Positions 37,640 to 46,861 of a DNA stretch of 64,000 nucleotides are shown here, piece by piece. Where the stretch lies: assembly GCA_027487435.1 (NCBI GenBank), contig JAIYDP010000384.1, positions 1 to 64,000 of the forward strand, written 5' to 3'. This stretch comes from Verrucomicrobiaceae bacterium (lineage in GTDB: Bacteria; Verrucomicrobiota; Verrucomicrobiia; Verrucomicrobiales; Akkermansiaceae). Under the pieces are notes generated by a model, which was given only the letters and a program-made list of their open reading frames with translations, had not been told where the DNA came from and did not search any database. The position numbers were made by a program, and so were the translations under genes. Numbering within the stretch: position 1 is the first letter of the stretch; each line of letters begins with the position of its first letter.

Positions 37640-40600
37640 ATGAAAAATTTGACATTATCCCGCATCATCGGTGCTTTCGCCATCTTCCTCATTGGGCTCG
37701 CCGCTTCGGGCACGCGTGCTTCCGCAGCTGGCTCGGAAATTACCATCAAAGGGAACAACTTTGAAATTGCTATCGGGGACACTACGCCTGACGCAAATGA
37801 TGATACTGACTTCGACTCCATAACGGCGATCGATGGGGTGGGCATGGTGAAGCGGACTTTTACGATTTTCAATACCGGCACAAGCCCACTTACGCTCACC
37901 GGCACGCCGAAGGTAAGCATCACTGGTGCGACCAATTTCACTGTCACGGCCGAGCCATCTGGTACGATTGCACCCAATAGCTCCACAACGTTTCAAATTG
38001 CATTTGCCAGCACCGTGGGAGGGACGTTCACTGCTTCCGTTGCCATTCCGAATGATGATGCAGACGAAAGCAATTACACCTTTGCCATTTCCGGTGTGGC
38101 CGTTAGTGGCAGCCTGAGTCCGCTGCCCGCTCAAACAAGCACGTTTAGCGGCAATGTTCGTGGGTATTATTTCGTGTCCCCAATTGACGTGCTGATCACG
38201 GGTTTGCGAGTTCCCACGGATGCCTCCTCCGGCAACCAGAGTATTGCGATCCTGCGTTTGGATAGCACTCCACCAAATTTTTCGGCTACGACGAACTCGT
38301 TTACGACTCTGTTCTTGACCCAGAACAACCCCGAATCCGGAATCCTTCCCGTGTCCATTCCCATCTCAGCGGGTGACATTATCGGGGTGATGGGCAACAG
38401 GGGCGGCGTCAACTCCTACACCAGCTCCGCAGGGTCAACGATACTCGGGGTGCCAGTTGAGTTCCGAAGGCTAGGAATGCAGTTTCCGCTGGCTACGACC
38501 GCCCCAAGGGACCTCTGGACCGAACCTGGTCAAACCTCGAGTATCAGCCGAGTGGAGATTTATGCCGGCTTTGGAAATCCAGGGGAAATCGAGGTAAGTG
38601 GTAACGGCGCCGTCATACACAACAATGACAGCACACCCAGCCTAGGAGACCATACCGACTTCGGCAGTGCTCCCCCCGGCGGTGGCACTGTGGAGCGCAC
38701 CTTCACCGTCGCCAATCCTAGCAGCGGTTCTTTGCTTTTGACCAAAACACCTGCACGGGTGGAACTATCAGGCTCCGCCACCTTCACGCTGACGCAGGAC
38801 GCCACAACCCCCATCCCCGCTAATGGGACGAGCACCTTTAAGGTCACCTTTACCCCAGTCGCAAATGGTCCGCAGACCGCCACTGTTATGATTCAGAATG
38901 GCGACCGAAATGAAACGAACTACACATTCAGTATATCGGGTGTCGGTGGGGAAGCTCCCGCCCCAACCGTCACCGGCATCTCCCCTGCCACCGGCAGCAC
39001 GCTGGGCGGCACGCCTGTGACCATCACCGGCACGGGCTTCACTGGAGCCACTGGCGTGACCATCGGCGGCACAGCGGCAACGGGAGTCAGCGTGACTAAT
39101 GACACCACACTCACCGCCACCACTCCAGCGGGCACGGCAGGAACGGCCAGCGTGGTCGTCACCACGCCCGGCGGCGCGAATGCGGCGAACACGCTCTACA
39201 CGTACGCGGCTCCCGCCCCAGCGGCTACGCATTGGAAAGGTCAGACCAACGCCACCTGGTCCGGCACGAACTGGGCCAGCGACTCAGCCGGCACCGCCAC
39301 CACCGCGATCCCCACCAGCACGAGCGACATCACCTTCTCCGCCACGGGCGCGCAGAACCTCACCACCACACTCGACCAAGATTTCACCATTCAGAGCCTC
39401 ACGGTCAACTCCACAGCGGGCATCGGAGGCATCAATGCACTGACCATCACTGGTGCCACCAATGTAGCAAACGGCACCTTAACGTTGAGCAACGGCGTGA
39501 CCGTCACCTCCCAATCCAACAGCCGCGTCGAAGCCACGGGAGCCGGAGCTACCTCAATCGTCACCGGAGCGAACAGCAAGTGGAACACCACGGGCGCGCT
39601 CAGCGTGGGTTTCAACGCCTCTAGAACCGGCACGCTAAATGTTCTCAATGGCGGCAGCGTCACTTCCTCAAGCCTCAGCGCCGGAGCCAATTCTGGTGCC
39701 ACCGGGACCGTCACCGTCAGCGGCGCAGGCTCAATGCTGACTTCGAGCACCACCTCCATCGGCAGCAGTGGCAACGGAACTCTCAACATCGAGTCCGGCG
39801 GCGTGCAGACGACCAACGGATCTGCCAGCATTGGCGAATACGACGGCTCTGTCGGGGTCGCAACAGTCACCGGAGCCGGATCAAAATGGACGATCCGCGA
39901 AAACCTCATTATTGATAGCGGCGGCGATGGAACGCTCAAAATCCTCAATGGCGGGGTGGTTTCGAACGTGAGTGCGTACCTAGCAACCTCGAGTTCTCTC
40001 AAAGCGACAGCGATCGTCAACGGTTCTGGCTCCAAATGGGAAAATTCCGGCACCATCATTATCGGTCAGGTTGGCCCAGCAACTCTCGACATCCAAAACG
40101 GCGGCCTCGTCAGCAGTGGATCATCCATCATCGGGCAATTCAACGGCAGCACTGGCAAAGTCACGGTCACTGGTTCGGGCTCGAAGTGGACAAGCAATAG
40201 CTTCGTCTCGGTCAGCAGCGTAGGCCCCGGCACACTTGACATCAAAGCGGGTGGAGTAGTCACCAGCGTTAGTGGCTATGTGGGCCTTACCTCCGTCTCG
40301 GACGGCAATGTGACCGTGGACGGATCCGGTTCTACATGGGACGCCACATCCGGAGAAATTCAAGTCGGCAGGAACGGTAAAGGTGCGCTGCAGATCACGA
40401 ACGGTGGGCAAGTAAAAAACAACGAGCAACTGATTGTAGGAACTGAGAACGGAGCCAATGGCATAGTCAGTGTTGCGACATTTGGCCAGTTGAAAACCTC
40501 CGGTGCGGTGATCGGCAACGATGTCTCGGCCATAGGCCGCGTCAGCGTGGATGGGTCAGGCTCCCTCTGGGATGCCGGCGCACGGGAAATCCGACTCGGC

Positions 40601-42649
40601 AAGCTCGGTACGGGCGTGTTGACTCTCTCAAATGGAGCGCAAGTGACTACGACGGCGACAGTGGTTGTGGCTGGAGAGTCGGGCAGCAAGGGTACACTCA
40701 ACATCGGAGCTTTTGTGGACGGCTCAAACGTGACAGCCGCCACAACCGGCGGCACGTTCACGGCTTCCGAAATCTCCGCTGGCGTAGGCAACGCAACACT
40801 GAATTTCAATCAAAGCAACGACACCACCTTTGCCCCGAAGCTCACCGGCAGTGTCAAAGTCAACCAACTCGGTAGCGGCACTACCACGCTCACCGGCGAC
40901 AGCACCTACCAAGGCGTGACTACCGTCTCCGCAGGTGCGCTTTACGTTAATGGCAACAACCCCACTGCGTACGGAGACATCACCGTCACTGGCGGAACCC
41001 TCGGCGGCAGCGGGGTAATCGGCGGCCCCGTCGCCGTCCAAAGCGGCGGCACGATCACCGCAGGCAGCAATGCCACCTCCACGGGTCTGCTCGTTGTCGG
41101 CGGTTTTTCCCTCAACTCCGGCAGCACGGCACTTTTCCAATTGGCGGGCACGAGTTCCTTCGACCAGATCCGCTCACCGGGCATCATCGCATATTCTGGC
41201 ACCCATACACTGAACCTGCAGCTCACCGGAGACTACACAGGCAACGCAGGCGACACTTTCAAAATCTTCGATGCCAATAGCTACACTCTCGACGCAGCGA
41301 CCTTCAATGTCACCTCGAACCTCGGCAGTCAATTCAAGTGGGATCTGAGCGACCTCAAGTCCAAGGGCGAGGTCAAGATTGCCTTTGTGATACCACCCCC
41401 CACCGTCACTGGCATCTCGCCAAACACCGGAGGCACACTTGGTGGCACAACGGTCACCATCACCGGCACGGACTTTACGGGCGTCACAGCCGTGACCATC
41501 GGCGGCACGGCGGCGACGAATGTGAACGTGGTCAACGCCACCACCCTCACTTGCACCACCCCGGCTGGAGCAGCGGGCACGGCTAGCGTGGTGGTCACTA
41601 CTCCTAGTGGTAGCAATGCGGCAAACACCTTGTTCACCTATGAAGTTCTCGCCGATTTGGCTGTGACCTTGACGAGTTCGCCCAATCCGGTGCTTGCCTC
41701 GGGAAATCTGACCTTCACCCTATCTCTGACAAACAATGGCCCAAGCGCTGCGGTGAACCCCACCGTGTCATTGCCGCTACCAGCAGCATTGACCTTTGTT
41801 TCCGCCAATGCCCCCGATGGCTGGCAGATCAGCAATCCTGCCGTCGGTGCAGGCGGTACGGTCACGATCTCCCATTCCACCTTGGCGAATGGTGCCACGG
41901 CCACCTTCACCGTGATTTCCAAGGTGATCGCTGCTACGCCTAACGGCACGCAGTGGAATGCCGTGGCCACCTGCGGCAGCAGCAGCAGGGATCTTACTAG
42001 CACCAATAACAGCAGCTCCTCCCCAACTGCGGTCGGCACGGTCAACCCCACCAGCTTCCAACTCACCGCCATCGGCGTGATCAACCGCCAGAACGGCATG
42101 TTTGATTTCACGGTAAATGTCACCAACACCACGCCTTACCCGATCAATGGCTTCCGCTTGCGCATCGACTTCTCCAGCTACCTCGTAGCTCATCCGAGCC
42201 TGCGACTCTACAACGCCTCCAGTGCGCCGGGTAGTGCGGATGTTTTTGTCAACTATCCCTATCCCGTCCCAGTCGATGGCGTGATTCCGGTGAAACTCTC
42301 CTTCTACACTGTGAACCGCGCCTTCCCGAATCCGTTCGCTCCGGTGTTAACGGTAGAAGCCCTGCCGACTTCCGCTGTGTCTAACACCGATGGCTCCGGC
42401 GTCCAGCCCCGCATGGTTGGCCTTAGCGATAACAATGTGCTCCTCGAGTTCCCCTCTACACCGGGGCGTTGGTATCGCATCCGCTACAGCTCAGACATGG
42501 TGAATTGGTTCGAGTGCCCCGTCCCCATCCAAGCTGCCAACAATCGCATGCAGTGGATCGATAGTGGTGCGCCATTTACCAATGCCCCGCCCTCCAGCGT
42601 GCCGAGCCGCTTTTACCGCGTCAACGAAATCGCCACCCCTACCCCATAA
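37640..42649 (+). CDS. Large repeat surface protein (T5SS/PEP-CTERM-type repeats, IPT/TIG, DUF11)
   Basis: This 1669-residue exported protein has a signal peptide (IIGAFAIFLIGLAASGTRASA). In order it has: a choice-of-anchor D-like domain (about 30-160), a lectin-like stretch, a second anchor D-like domain (about 310-435), an IPT/TIG domain (about 442-524, VTGISPATGSTLGGTPVTITG), then a long beta-helix region (about 640-1060). That region consists of repeats such as GNGTLNIESGG and GVATVTGAGSKW, typical of T5SS/PEP-CTERM-associated repeats. An autotransporter-type strand repeat (TTTLTGDSTYQGVTTVSAG), a second near-identical IPT domain (about 1254-1336), a DUF11-like domain and a C-terminal YRIRYSSDMVNWFE ... 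SRFYRV module follow. No C-terminal beta-barrel is encoded. The barrel gene at 42691 follows by 41 bp. Confidence 0.85.
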   Translation: MKNLTLSRIIGAFAIFLIGLAASGTRASAAGSEITIKGNNFEIAIGDTTPDANDDTDFDSITAIDGVGMVKRTFTIFNTGTSPLTLTGTPKVSITGATNFTVTAEPSGTIAPNSSTTFQIAFASTVGGTFTASVAIPNDDADESNYTFAISGVAVSGSLSPLPAQTSTFSGNVRGYYFVSPIDVLITGLRVPTDASSGNQSIAILRLDSTPPNFSATTNSFTTLFLTQNNPESGILPVSIPISAGDIIGVMGNRGGVNSYTSSAGSTILGVPVEFRRLGMQFPLATTAPRDLWTEPGQTSSISRVEIYAGFGNPGEIEVSGNGAVIHNNDSTPSLGDHTDFGSAPPGGGTVERTFTVANPSSGSLLLTKTPARVELSGSATFTLTQDATTPIPANGTSTFKVTFTPVANGPQTATVMIQNGDRNETNYTFSISGVGGEAPAPTVTGISPATGSTLGGTPVTITGTGFTGATGVTIGGTAATGVSVTNDTTLTATTPAGTAGTASVVVTTPGGANAANTLYTYAAPAPAATHWKGQTNATWSGTNWASDSAGTATTAIPTSTSDITFSATGAQNLTTTLDQDFTIQSLTVNSTAGIGGINALTITGATNVANGTLTLSNGVTVTSQSNSRVEATGAGATSIVTGANSKWNTTGALSVGFNASRTGTLNVLNGGSVTSSSLSAGANSGATGTVTVSGAGSMLTSSTTSIGSSGNGTLNIESGGVQTTNGSASIGEYDGSVGVATVTGAGSKWTIRENLIIDSGGDGTLKILNGGVVSNVSAYLATSSSLKATAIVNGSGSKWENSGTIIIGQVGPATLDIQNGGLVSSGSSIIGQFNGSTGKVTVTGSGSKWTSNSFVSVSSVGPGTLDIKAGGVVTSVSGYVGLTSVSDGNVTVDGSGSTWDATSGEIQVGRNGKGALQITNGGQVKNNEQLIVGTENGANGIVSVATFGQLKTSGAVIGNDVSAIGRVSVDGSGSLWDAGAREIRLGKLGTGVLTLSNGAQVTTTATVVVAGESGSKGTLNIGAFVDGSNVTAATTGGTFTASEISAGVGNATLNFNQSNDTTFAPKLTGSVKVNQLGSGTTTLTGDSTYQGVTTVSAGALYVNGNNPTAYGDITVTGGTLGGSGVIGGPVAVQSGGTITAGSNATSTGLLVVGGFSLNSGSTALFQLAGTSSFDQIRSPGIIAYSGTHTLNLQLTGDYTGNAGDTFKIFDANSYTLDAATFNVTSNLGSQFKWDLSDLKSKGEVKIAFVIPPPTVTGISPNTGGTLGGTTVTITGTDFTGVTAVTIGGTAATNVNVVNATTLTCTTPAGAAGTASVVVTTPSGSNAANTLFTYEVLADLAVTLTSSPNPVLASGNLTFTLSLTNNGPSAAVNPTVSLPLPAALTFVSANAPDGWQISNPAVGAGGTVTISHSTLANGATATFTVISKVIAATPNGTQWNAVATCGSSSRDLTSTNNSSSSPTAVGTVNPTSFQLTAIGVINRQNGMFDFTVNVTNTTPYPINGFRLRIDFSSYLVAHPSLRLYNASSAPGSADVFVNYPYPVPVDGVIPVKLSFYTVNRAFPNPFAPVLTVEALPTSAVSNTDGSGVQPRMVGLSDNNVLLEFPSTPGRWYRIRYSSDMVNWFECPVPIQAANNRMQWIDSGAPFTNAPPSSVPSRFYRVNEIATPTP

Positions 42650-42690
42650 AACCTCAGTCAGAACCTGCAACCTTTTTCCATTTCACCGCT

Positions 42691-43755
42691 ATGAACTTTC
42701 GCATCCTTCCATTACTTGCTTTTTCCGCATCCTCCGCCCTCGCGGGGGACGAGGATCTTGCCAAACTCGTCACCCCTACCAGCTCCCCATCGCCATGGCG
42801 CATCGGCGGGGGCTATGCTCAGATCTTGGGCTTGAAAGCAGAATTCAAAGGCTTGGGAGCCTATAATAACCCCAATACTCTCCAGCCCCTTGGCAGCGGC
42901 CTCAATCGAGATTACGACAATGGCTTCGTGCGCCTCGACTCCTCGAACAACAGCGGTGGCCAAACATGGAACTGGTCTTATGCGAACAACGCCCAGTATA
43001 ACGCCGCTGGAACTGGCTCGATCGATTTCTCCATCACCAATAGCCTCGCCAACGCCCAGACCGATGAGGATGGCGCGGCGCAGCCTGGCTTCGAGTTCTT
43101 TGCCCTCTATGACATGGGCGCAGCAGGCTTCTCGGGACGCGGCAACCGCCCGGCCACATGGGGTTTCCGCGCCGGATTGCAATACGCTCGCATCGACCTG
43201 AACAACACCGATCAGTTATCCACAGGTCTCACCACCACCACCGATCGCTTTGATCTCAGTGGCGCCATTCCTCCTCTAGCCCCTTATACCGGCTCCTTCG
43301 CCGGCCCTGGCCCGCTACTGGGTGACACCCCTACCCGCAGTACCCTCGTCGCCGGCAGCGCATTGGTCAACGGCAGCCGCGATCTTGACGTGGACATGAC
43401 CATGCTCAACCTCGGCTCCTATCTCGAGATTCCGTTGACGGAAAAGCTCGCCCTCCTTACCGAAGCTGGCCTGAGCCTTGGCGTGGCCAATGGCAGCTAC
43501 GACTTCAGCTCCTCCACCGCGATCACTGGACTTGGCACTCAGAGCACAAGCGGCAGCAACTCCAGCACCGAAGTCCTCCCTGGCGCCTATCTTGGTCTCG
43601 GTGCCTCGTACCAGATCACCGATGAATGGGCGATACTCTCCAGTGCGCGCTACCAGTATCTGCGGAGCTACGACCTCTCGGCCAATGGCTCCCAAGCATC
43701 CCTTCCCTTCAATTCGTCGTATGTCATCTCCCTTGGTGCCGTCTTTTCGTTCTGA
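42691..43755 (+). CDS. Outer-membrane beta-barrel protein
   Basis: This 354-residue protein has a signal peptide (ILPLLAFSASSALA). An alternating-strand pattern typical of an outer-membrane barrel follows: WRIGGGYAQILGLKAEF, WGFRAGLQYARIDL, GSYLEIPLTEKLALLTEAGLSLGVA, PGAYLGLGASYQITDEWAILSSARYQYL. It ends SSYVISLGAVFSF with a terminal phenylalanine, as expected for BAM-dependent insertion. It starts 41 bp after the large repeat protein, so the two are probably one transcription unit. It could export or anchor the repeat protein, or be an independent porin-like protein. Confidence 0.8.
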   Translation: MNFRILPLLAFSASSALAGDEDLAKLVTPTSSPSPWRIGGGYAQILGLKAEFKGLGAYNNPNTLQPLGSGLNRDYDNGFVRLDSSNNSGGQTWNWSYANNAQYNAAGTGSIDFSITNSLANAQTDEDGAAQPGFEFFALYDMGAAGFSGRGNRPATWGFRAGLQYARIDLNNTDQLSTGLTTTTDRFDLSGAIPPLAPYTGSFAGPGPLLGDTPTRSTLVAGSALVNGSRDLDVDMTMLNLGSYLEIPLTEKLALLTEAGLSLGVANGSYDFSSSTAITGLGTQSTSGSNSSTEVLPGAYLGLGASYQITDEWAILSSARYQYLRSYDLSANGSQASLPFNSSYVISLGAVFSF

Positions 43756-44038
43756 GGAACCTCGCGTCCGCAGTTGAGATGAAAGCTGAGAAGCGCAAGT
43801 AATGATCCTGACTCCTTGGAGGAAGTATCTATGGGGGGGCGAGTATTGTTACATTTTCGACCTTGGATTCCGAGCAGGTAGGGTTATTGCAGAGCTCGTC
43901 GGTCTACTGTTTCTGTGTGTAAGTGCTGCTGACCGCGTGGTGAATCTCGGGAAAGGGGAAATAGCTTCGTTATCTTGCTCTACAACAGCAGATGAACAAA
44001 ATGGCTCCATCTCTACTGATTCCCGCAATTCTATGATT
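43756..44038. other. Intergenic stretch, no supported gene
   Basis: An 85-codon ORF (43802-44059) has one hydrophobic segment (VIAELVGLLFLC) but no ribosome-binding site. Its last codons and stop lie inside the dispersed repeat's left terminus (IIPKSEV). I see no clear terminator after the barrel gene. Confidence 0.5.
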
Positions 44039-44206
44039 ATCCCGAAATCCGAAGTATAACGCCGCCATTCGCTATCTTCATTTGCCGTGCAAGGCATTTC
44101 AGACCTTGGGGCAGCATCTTTGGATGCAGCCCACTGCGGCCATGAAACGCCTTGCACATCAAAGCATGGCAGCGACTTTCTGGCACTGTACTTCGGATCT
44201 CGGGAT
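44039..44206 (+). repeat. Dispersed palindromic repeat, copy C (best preserved, MITE-like)
   Basis: This 168-bp element has 18-bp terminal inverted repeats: ATCCCGAAATCCGAAGTA at the left and the complement of TACTTCGGATCTCGGGAT at the right, with one mismatch. Inside them TGCAAGGCATTTCA is nearly complementary to TGAAACGCCTTGCA (one mismatch), enclosing a central GCATC-TTTG-GATGC hairpin. The element therefore folds as nested stems. It aligns with 480-645 and more weakly with 3120-3284. It encodes no protein and ends 87 bp before ispF. The shape is that of a miniature inverted-repeat element. Confidence 0.8.
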
Positions 44207-44293
44207 TATTTCATCAACTCACCGAAAACACATGACAGGCTTCGCCGATTGGGATTGCACCGCTTGGTGCTAGAGTTCATGGTTGGCGGTGAT

Positions 44294-44779
44294 ATGGTAG
44301 GTATTGGATATGATGTGCATCGCTTTGTAGAAGGTAGGCCGCTGGTGCTGGGAGGGGTGACGATTCCTCATTCCCATGGTTTGGATGGGCATTCGGATGC
44401 GGATGTTTTGTGCCATGCGGTGGCGGATGCGGTGCTGGGAGCGTTGGGTGAGCCGGATATTGGGCATTTTTTCCCTCCGGGTGATCCAAATTGCTTGGGG
44501 ATTTCCTCGTTGAAGATTTTAGAGTTGGCGGCGCAGCGTTGTCGTGACTTGGGCTTTGTGTTGGTAAATGTGGATGCTTCGTTGGTCGCTGAGGCTCCAA
44601 AGGTGTTGCCGCATCGGCTTGCTATGCAGGAAAATATCGGAAAAGCCTTGGGTTTGGCGGCGAATCGAGTGGGAATTAAGGCCACGACCAACGAACGAAT
44701 GGGGTTTGTCGGTAGATCTGAAGGCATAGCAGCGATGGCAGTGGCAATGGTGCGTGCCGCCAGCGAAGGGCATGGGTAA
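44294..44779 (+). CDS. ispF: 2-C-methyl-D-erythritol 2,4-cyclodiphosphate synthase
   Basis: IspF catalyses a cyclisation step of the MEP isoprenoid pathway. The 161 residues match the family. Motifs are MVGIGYDVHRFVEG with the Asp/His zinc ligands (DVH), the substrate loop SHGLDGHSDADVLCHAVADAVLGALGEPDIGHFFPPGD, and the C-terminal IKATTNERMGFVGRSEGIAAMAVA. ATG 44294 is chosen because it matches the conserved IspF N-terminus; the ORF track includes unrelated upstream codons from the repeat. A decayed partial copy lies 7.6 kb upstream at 36683. The gene precedes the pyruvate dehydrogenase genes by 99 bp. Confidence 0.95.
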   Translation: MVGIGYDVHRFVEGRPLVLGGVTIPHSHGLDGHSDADVLCHAVADAVLGALGEPDIGHFFPPGDPNCLGISSLKILELAAQRCRDLGFVLVNVDASLVAEAPKVLPHRLAMQENIGKALGLAANRVGIKATTNERMGFVGRSEGIAAMAVAMVRAASEGHG

Positions 44780-44878
44780 GGATTTTTTCGGCGAGGAAGG
44801 GCAGGAAGGTGATTTTGTTTTTGTCAATTCCTGCGGAGTCGTTACATTCGGCATGTGATAGAATCTCAGGAGTTAGTG

Positions 44879-45877
44879 ATGCAGCGATCCGGAAGAGATT
44901 ACGTGCAGGCGATGTATCATGCCATGGTGCGTGCCCGGGCGATGGAAAATAAGCTATCGAGCTTGTACAAAGCGGGCAAAATTGTCGGCGGAGTGTACTT
45001 AGGAAAGGGACAAGAAGCAGTGAGCGCGGCGGTAGGCACGGCGCTGATCCCAGGGCGCGATATTTTTGCGCCATTGATTCGCGATCAGGCGGGGCGGACG
45101 GGATTTGGCGAGGATTTGTTGGATTGTGCGCGGGCGTACTTGGGCTCTGCGCTAGGGCCAATGCGGGGTCGGGATGGAAATATTCATCGCGGTCGCCCAG
45201 CTGAAGGGATGTTTGCCATGATTAGCCATCTGGGATCTGCGGTAGCTGCGGTGACGGGTGGGCTTTTGGCACGACGTTTGCAAGGTCGGCTGGCTGGTGT
45301 GGTGGGTGCTACGTGCGTCGGCGATGGCGCGACTTCGACGGGAGCATTTCATGAGGGCTTAAATGCCGCAGCGGTGGAGAAGCTGCCGTTGGTGGTGATT
45401 GTGGCAGATAATCAATTTGCCTACAGCACTCCGGTGAGTCGTCAGTATGCATGCGAGAATTTGATTGATCGGGCGAAAGGTTACGGCGTCAAGGGTCACA
45501 GTGTGGACGGCACGGATTTTATGGCCTGTGCAGCTGTGATTGGCGATGCGGTGCGCGATGCGCGCGAGGGTGGGGGACCTCAGATGGTGGTGGCGCGATT
45601 GCTGCGCTTGTGCGGCCATGGCGAGCACGATGATGCGTTTTATGTGCCGGATGTGGTGAAAGCAGGGATGTATGGGCGTGATTGTCTCGATGTGGCAGAG
45701 GAACAGTTGGTGGAATATGGTATTATGACGGAGGAAGAGATTTCGGCATTTCGGGTGCAAGCGGCAGAGGAGGTGCAGGCGGCGGTGGCGAAGGCGCAGC
45801 AAGAACCTGTGCCGGATCCTTACACGGAGGAATGGCAGGCGTTTGCCTCGAAGCAACTGACGGAGGGACTCGTTTAA
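44879..45877 (+). CDS. pdhA: 2-oxo acid dehydrogenase E1 component, alpha subunit (pyruvate-type)
   Basis: This is the thiamine-diphosphate-binding alpha subunit of a pyruvate or related 2-oxo acid dehydrogenase complex, 332 residues. The TPP/Mg motif is CVGDGATSTGAFHEGLNAAAVEKLPLVVIVADNQFAYSTP. An N-terminal GKIVGGVYLGKGQEAVSAAVG substrate/active-site region and the HGEHDD phosphorylation-loop-like segment also match. ATG 44879 has AGGAG 6 nt upstream; the GTG used in the track (44855) is less likely. E1-beta follows after 3 nt and E2 after that; no E3 gene is in the window. Acetoin dehydrogenase is an alternative substrate assignment. Confidence 0.88.
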   Translation: MQRSGRDYVQAMYHAMVRARAMENKLSSLYKAGKIVGGVYLGKGQEAVSAAVGTALIPGRDIFAPLIRDQAGRTGFGEDLLDCARAYLGSALGPMRGRDGNIHRGRPAEGMFAMISHLGSAVAAVTGGLLARRLQGRLAGVVGATCVGDGATSTGAFHEGLNAAAVEKLPLVVIVADNQFAYSTPVSRQYACENLIDRAKGYGVKGHSVDGTDFMACAAVIGDAVRDAREGGGPQMVVARLLRLCGHGEHDDAFYVPDVVKAGMYGRDCLDVAEEQLVEYGIMTEEEISAFRVQAAEEVQAAVAKAQQEPVPDPYTEEWQAFASKQLTEGLV

Positions 45878-45880
45878 GTT

Positions 45881-46849
45881 ATGAGCGTAACCTACATTGA
45901 CGCGATTCGTCAGGGCATGGAAGATCTGCTGCGTGATGATCCACGCGTTTTCCTGTATGGACAGGATATTTCGACCTTTGGCGGGGCATTTAAGGCGACG
46001 AAAGGTCTAAGCGAGATGTTTCCCGGACGTGTATTGGATGCTCCGATTAGCGAGGATGCCATGGCAGGAATGGCGGTGGGCGCGGCACTCGAGGGGATGC
46101 GTCCTATCGTAGAAATGCAGTTTGCGGACTTTTCGTCAATCGCCTTCAATCAGATTGTCAATCATGCGGCTTCTCATTATTTCCGCACAGGAGTTCCGGT
46201 TCCTTTGACCATGCGTTTGCCCTCTGGTGGCACGGCTGGCTCGGGCCCATTTCATAGCCAAAGTATGGAGACGATCTACGCTCACTATCCCGGCGTGGTG
46301 GTCGTGACCCCTGCGACGGTGGCCGATGCCTACTCGATGCTTGTGGAATCGGTCCATTTGGATGATCCGGTGGTGTATTGCGAGCACAAGTTTTTGTATC
46401 GATGGCTCAAAGCGAAGGATTTCCACGGCGATGGATTGCCCATCGGTCGTGCGCGCATCACGCGAATGGGATGTCATGCCACAGTGGTGGCCTACAGCGC
46501 GATGGTTCATGAAGCCGTTCGTGCGGCGGAACAATTGCAAAAAGAATCGGGATGGGAGATCGAGGTCGTTGATCTGCGTTCGGTGAAGCCATTGGACATC
46601 GATACGGTGCTTGCGAGTGTGGCACGAACGGGTCGATTGCTTGCCGTGGGTGAAGCATTTCCTTGGGGTGGAGTGACGGCAGAGGTGGTATCGCGTGTGG
46701 CGGCGGATGGTTTTCATTTGTTAGATGCTCCGCCGATGCGCTTGAATGCTCGCGACACCCCTGTTCCTTACCATCCACGCTTGTGGGCAGCGCATCGCCC
46801 GACATCCGAGTCCATTTGTGATTCATTGAAAAAATTACTTGCTTACTAA
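45881..46849 (+). CDS. pdhB: 2-oxo acid dehydrogenase E1 component, beta subunit
   Basis: This 322-residue beta subunit pairs with the upstream alpha subunit to form the E1 heterotetramer. Family motifs are YIDAIRQGMEDLLRDDPRVFLYGQDI, GGAFKATKGL, DAPISEDAMAGMAVGAALEGMRPIVEMQFADF, PSGGTAGSGPFHSQS, and the C-terminal transketolase domain with EVVDLRSVKPLDIDTV and VGEAFPWGG. It begins 3 nt after the alpha subunit stop and precedes E2 by 12 nt, so the three are an operon. Confidence 0.93.
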   Translation: MSVTYIDAIRQGMEDLLRDDPRVFLYGQDISTFGGAFKATKGLSEMFPGRVLDAPISEDAMAGMAVGAALEGMRPIVEMQFADFSSIAFNQIVNHAASHYFRTGVPVPLTMRLPSGGTAGSGPFHSQSMETIYAHYPGVVVVTPATVADAYSMLVESVHLDDPVVYCEHKFLYRWLKAKDFHGDGLPIGRARITRMGCHATVVAYSAMVHEAVRAAEQLQKESGWEIEVVDLRSVKPLDIDTVLASVARTGRLLAVGEAFPWGGVTAEVVSRVAADGFHLLDAPPMRLNARDTPVPYHPRLWAAHRPTSESICDSLKKLLAY

Positions 46850-46861
46850 CAAAACGAAACC

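Noticed and set aside
43802-44059. 85-codon ORF with one hydrophobic segment before repeat copy C
   Set aside because: No ribosome-binding site, and its last codons and stop come from the repeat terminus; not supported as a gene.
44087-44293. Upstream extension of the ispF ORF
   Set aside because: It runs through the dispersed repeat and adds residues absent from IspF; MVGIGYDVH at 44294 is the conserved start.
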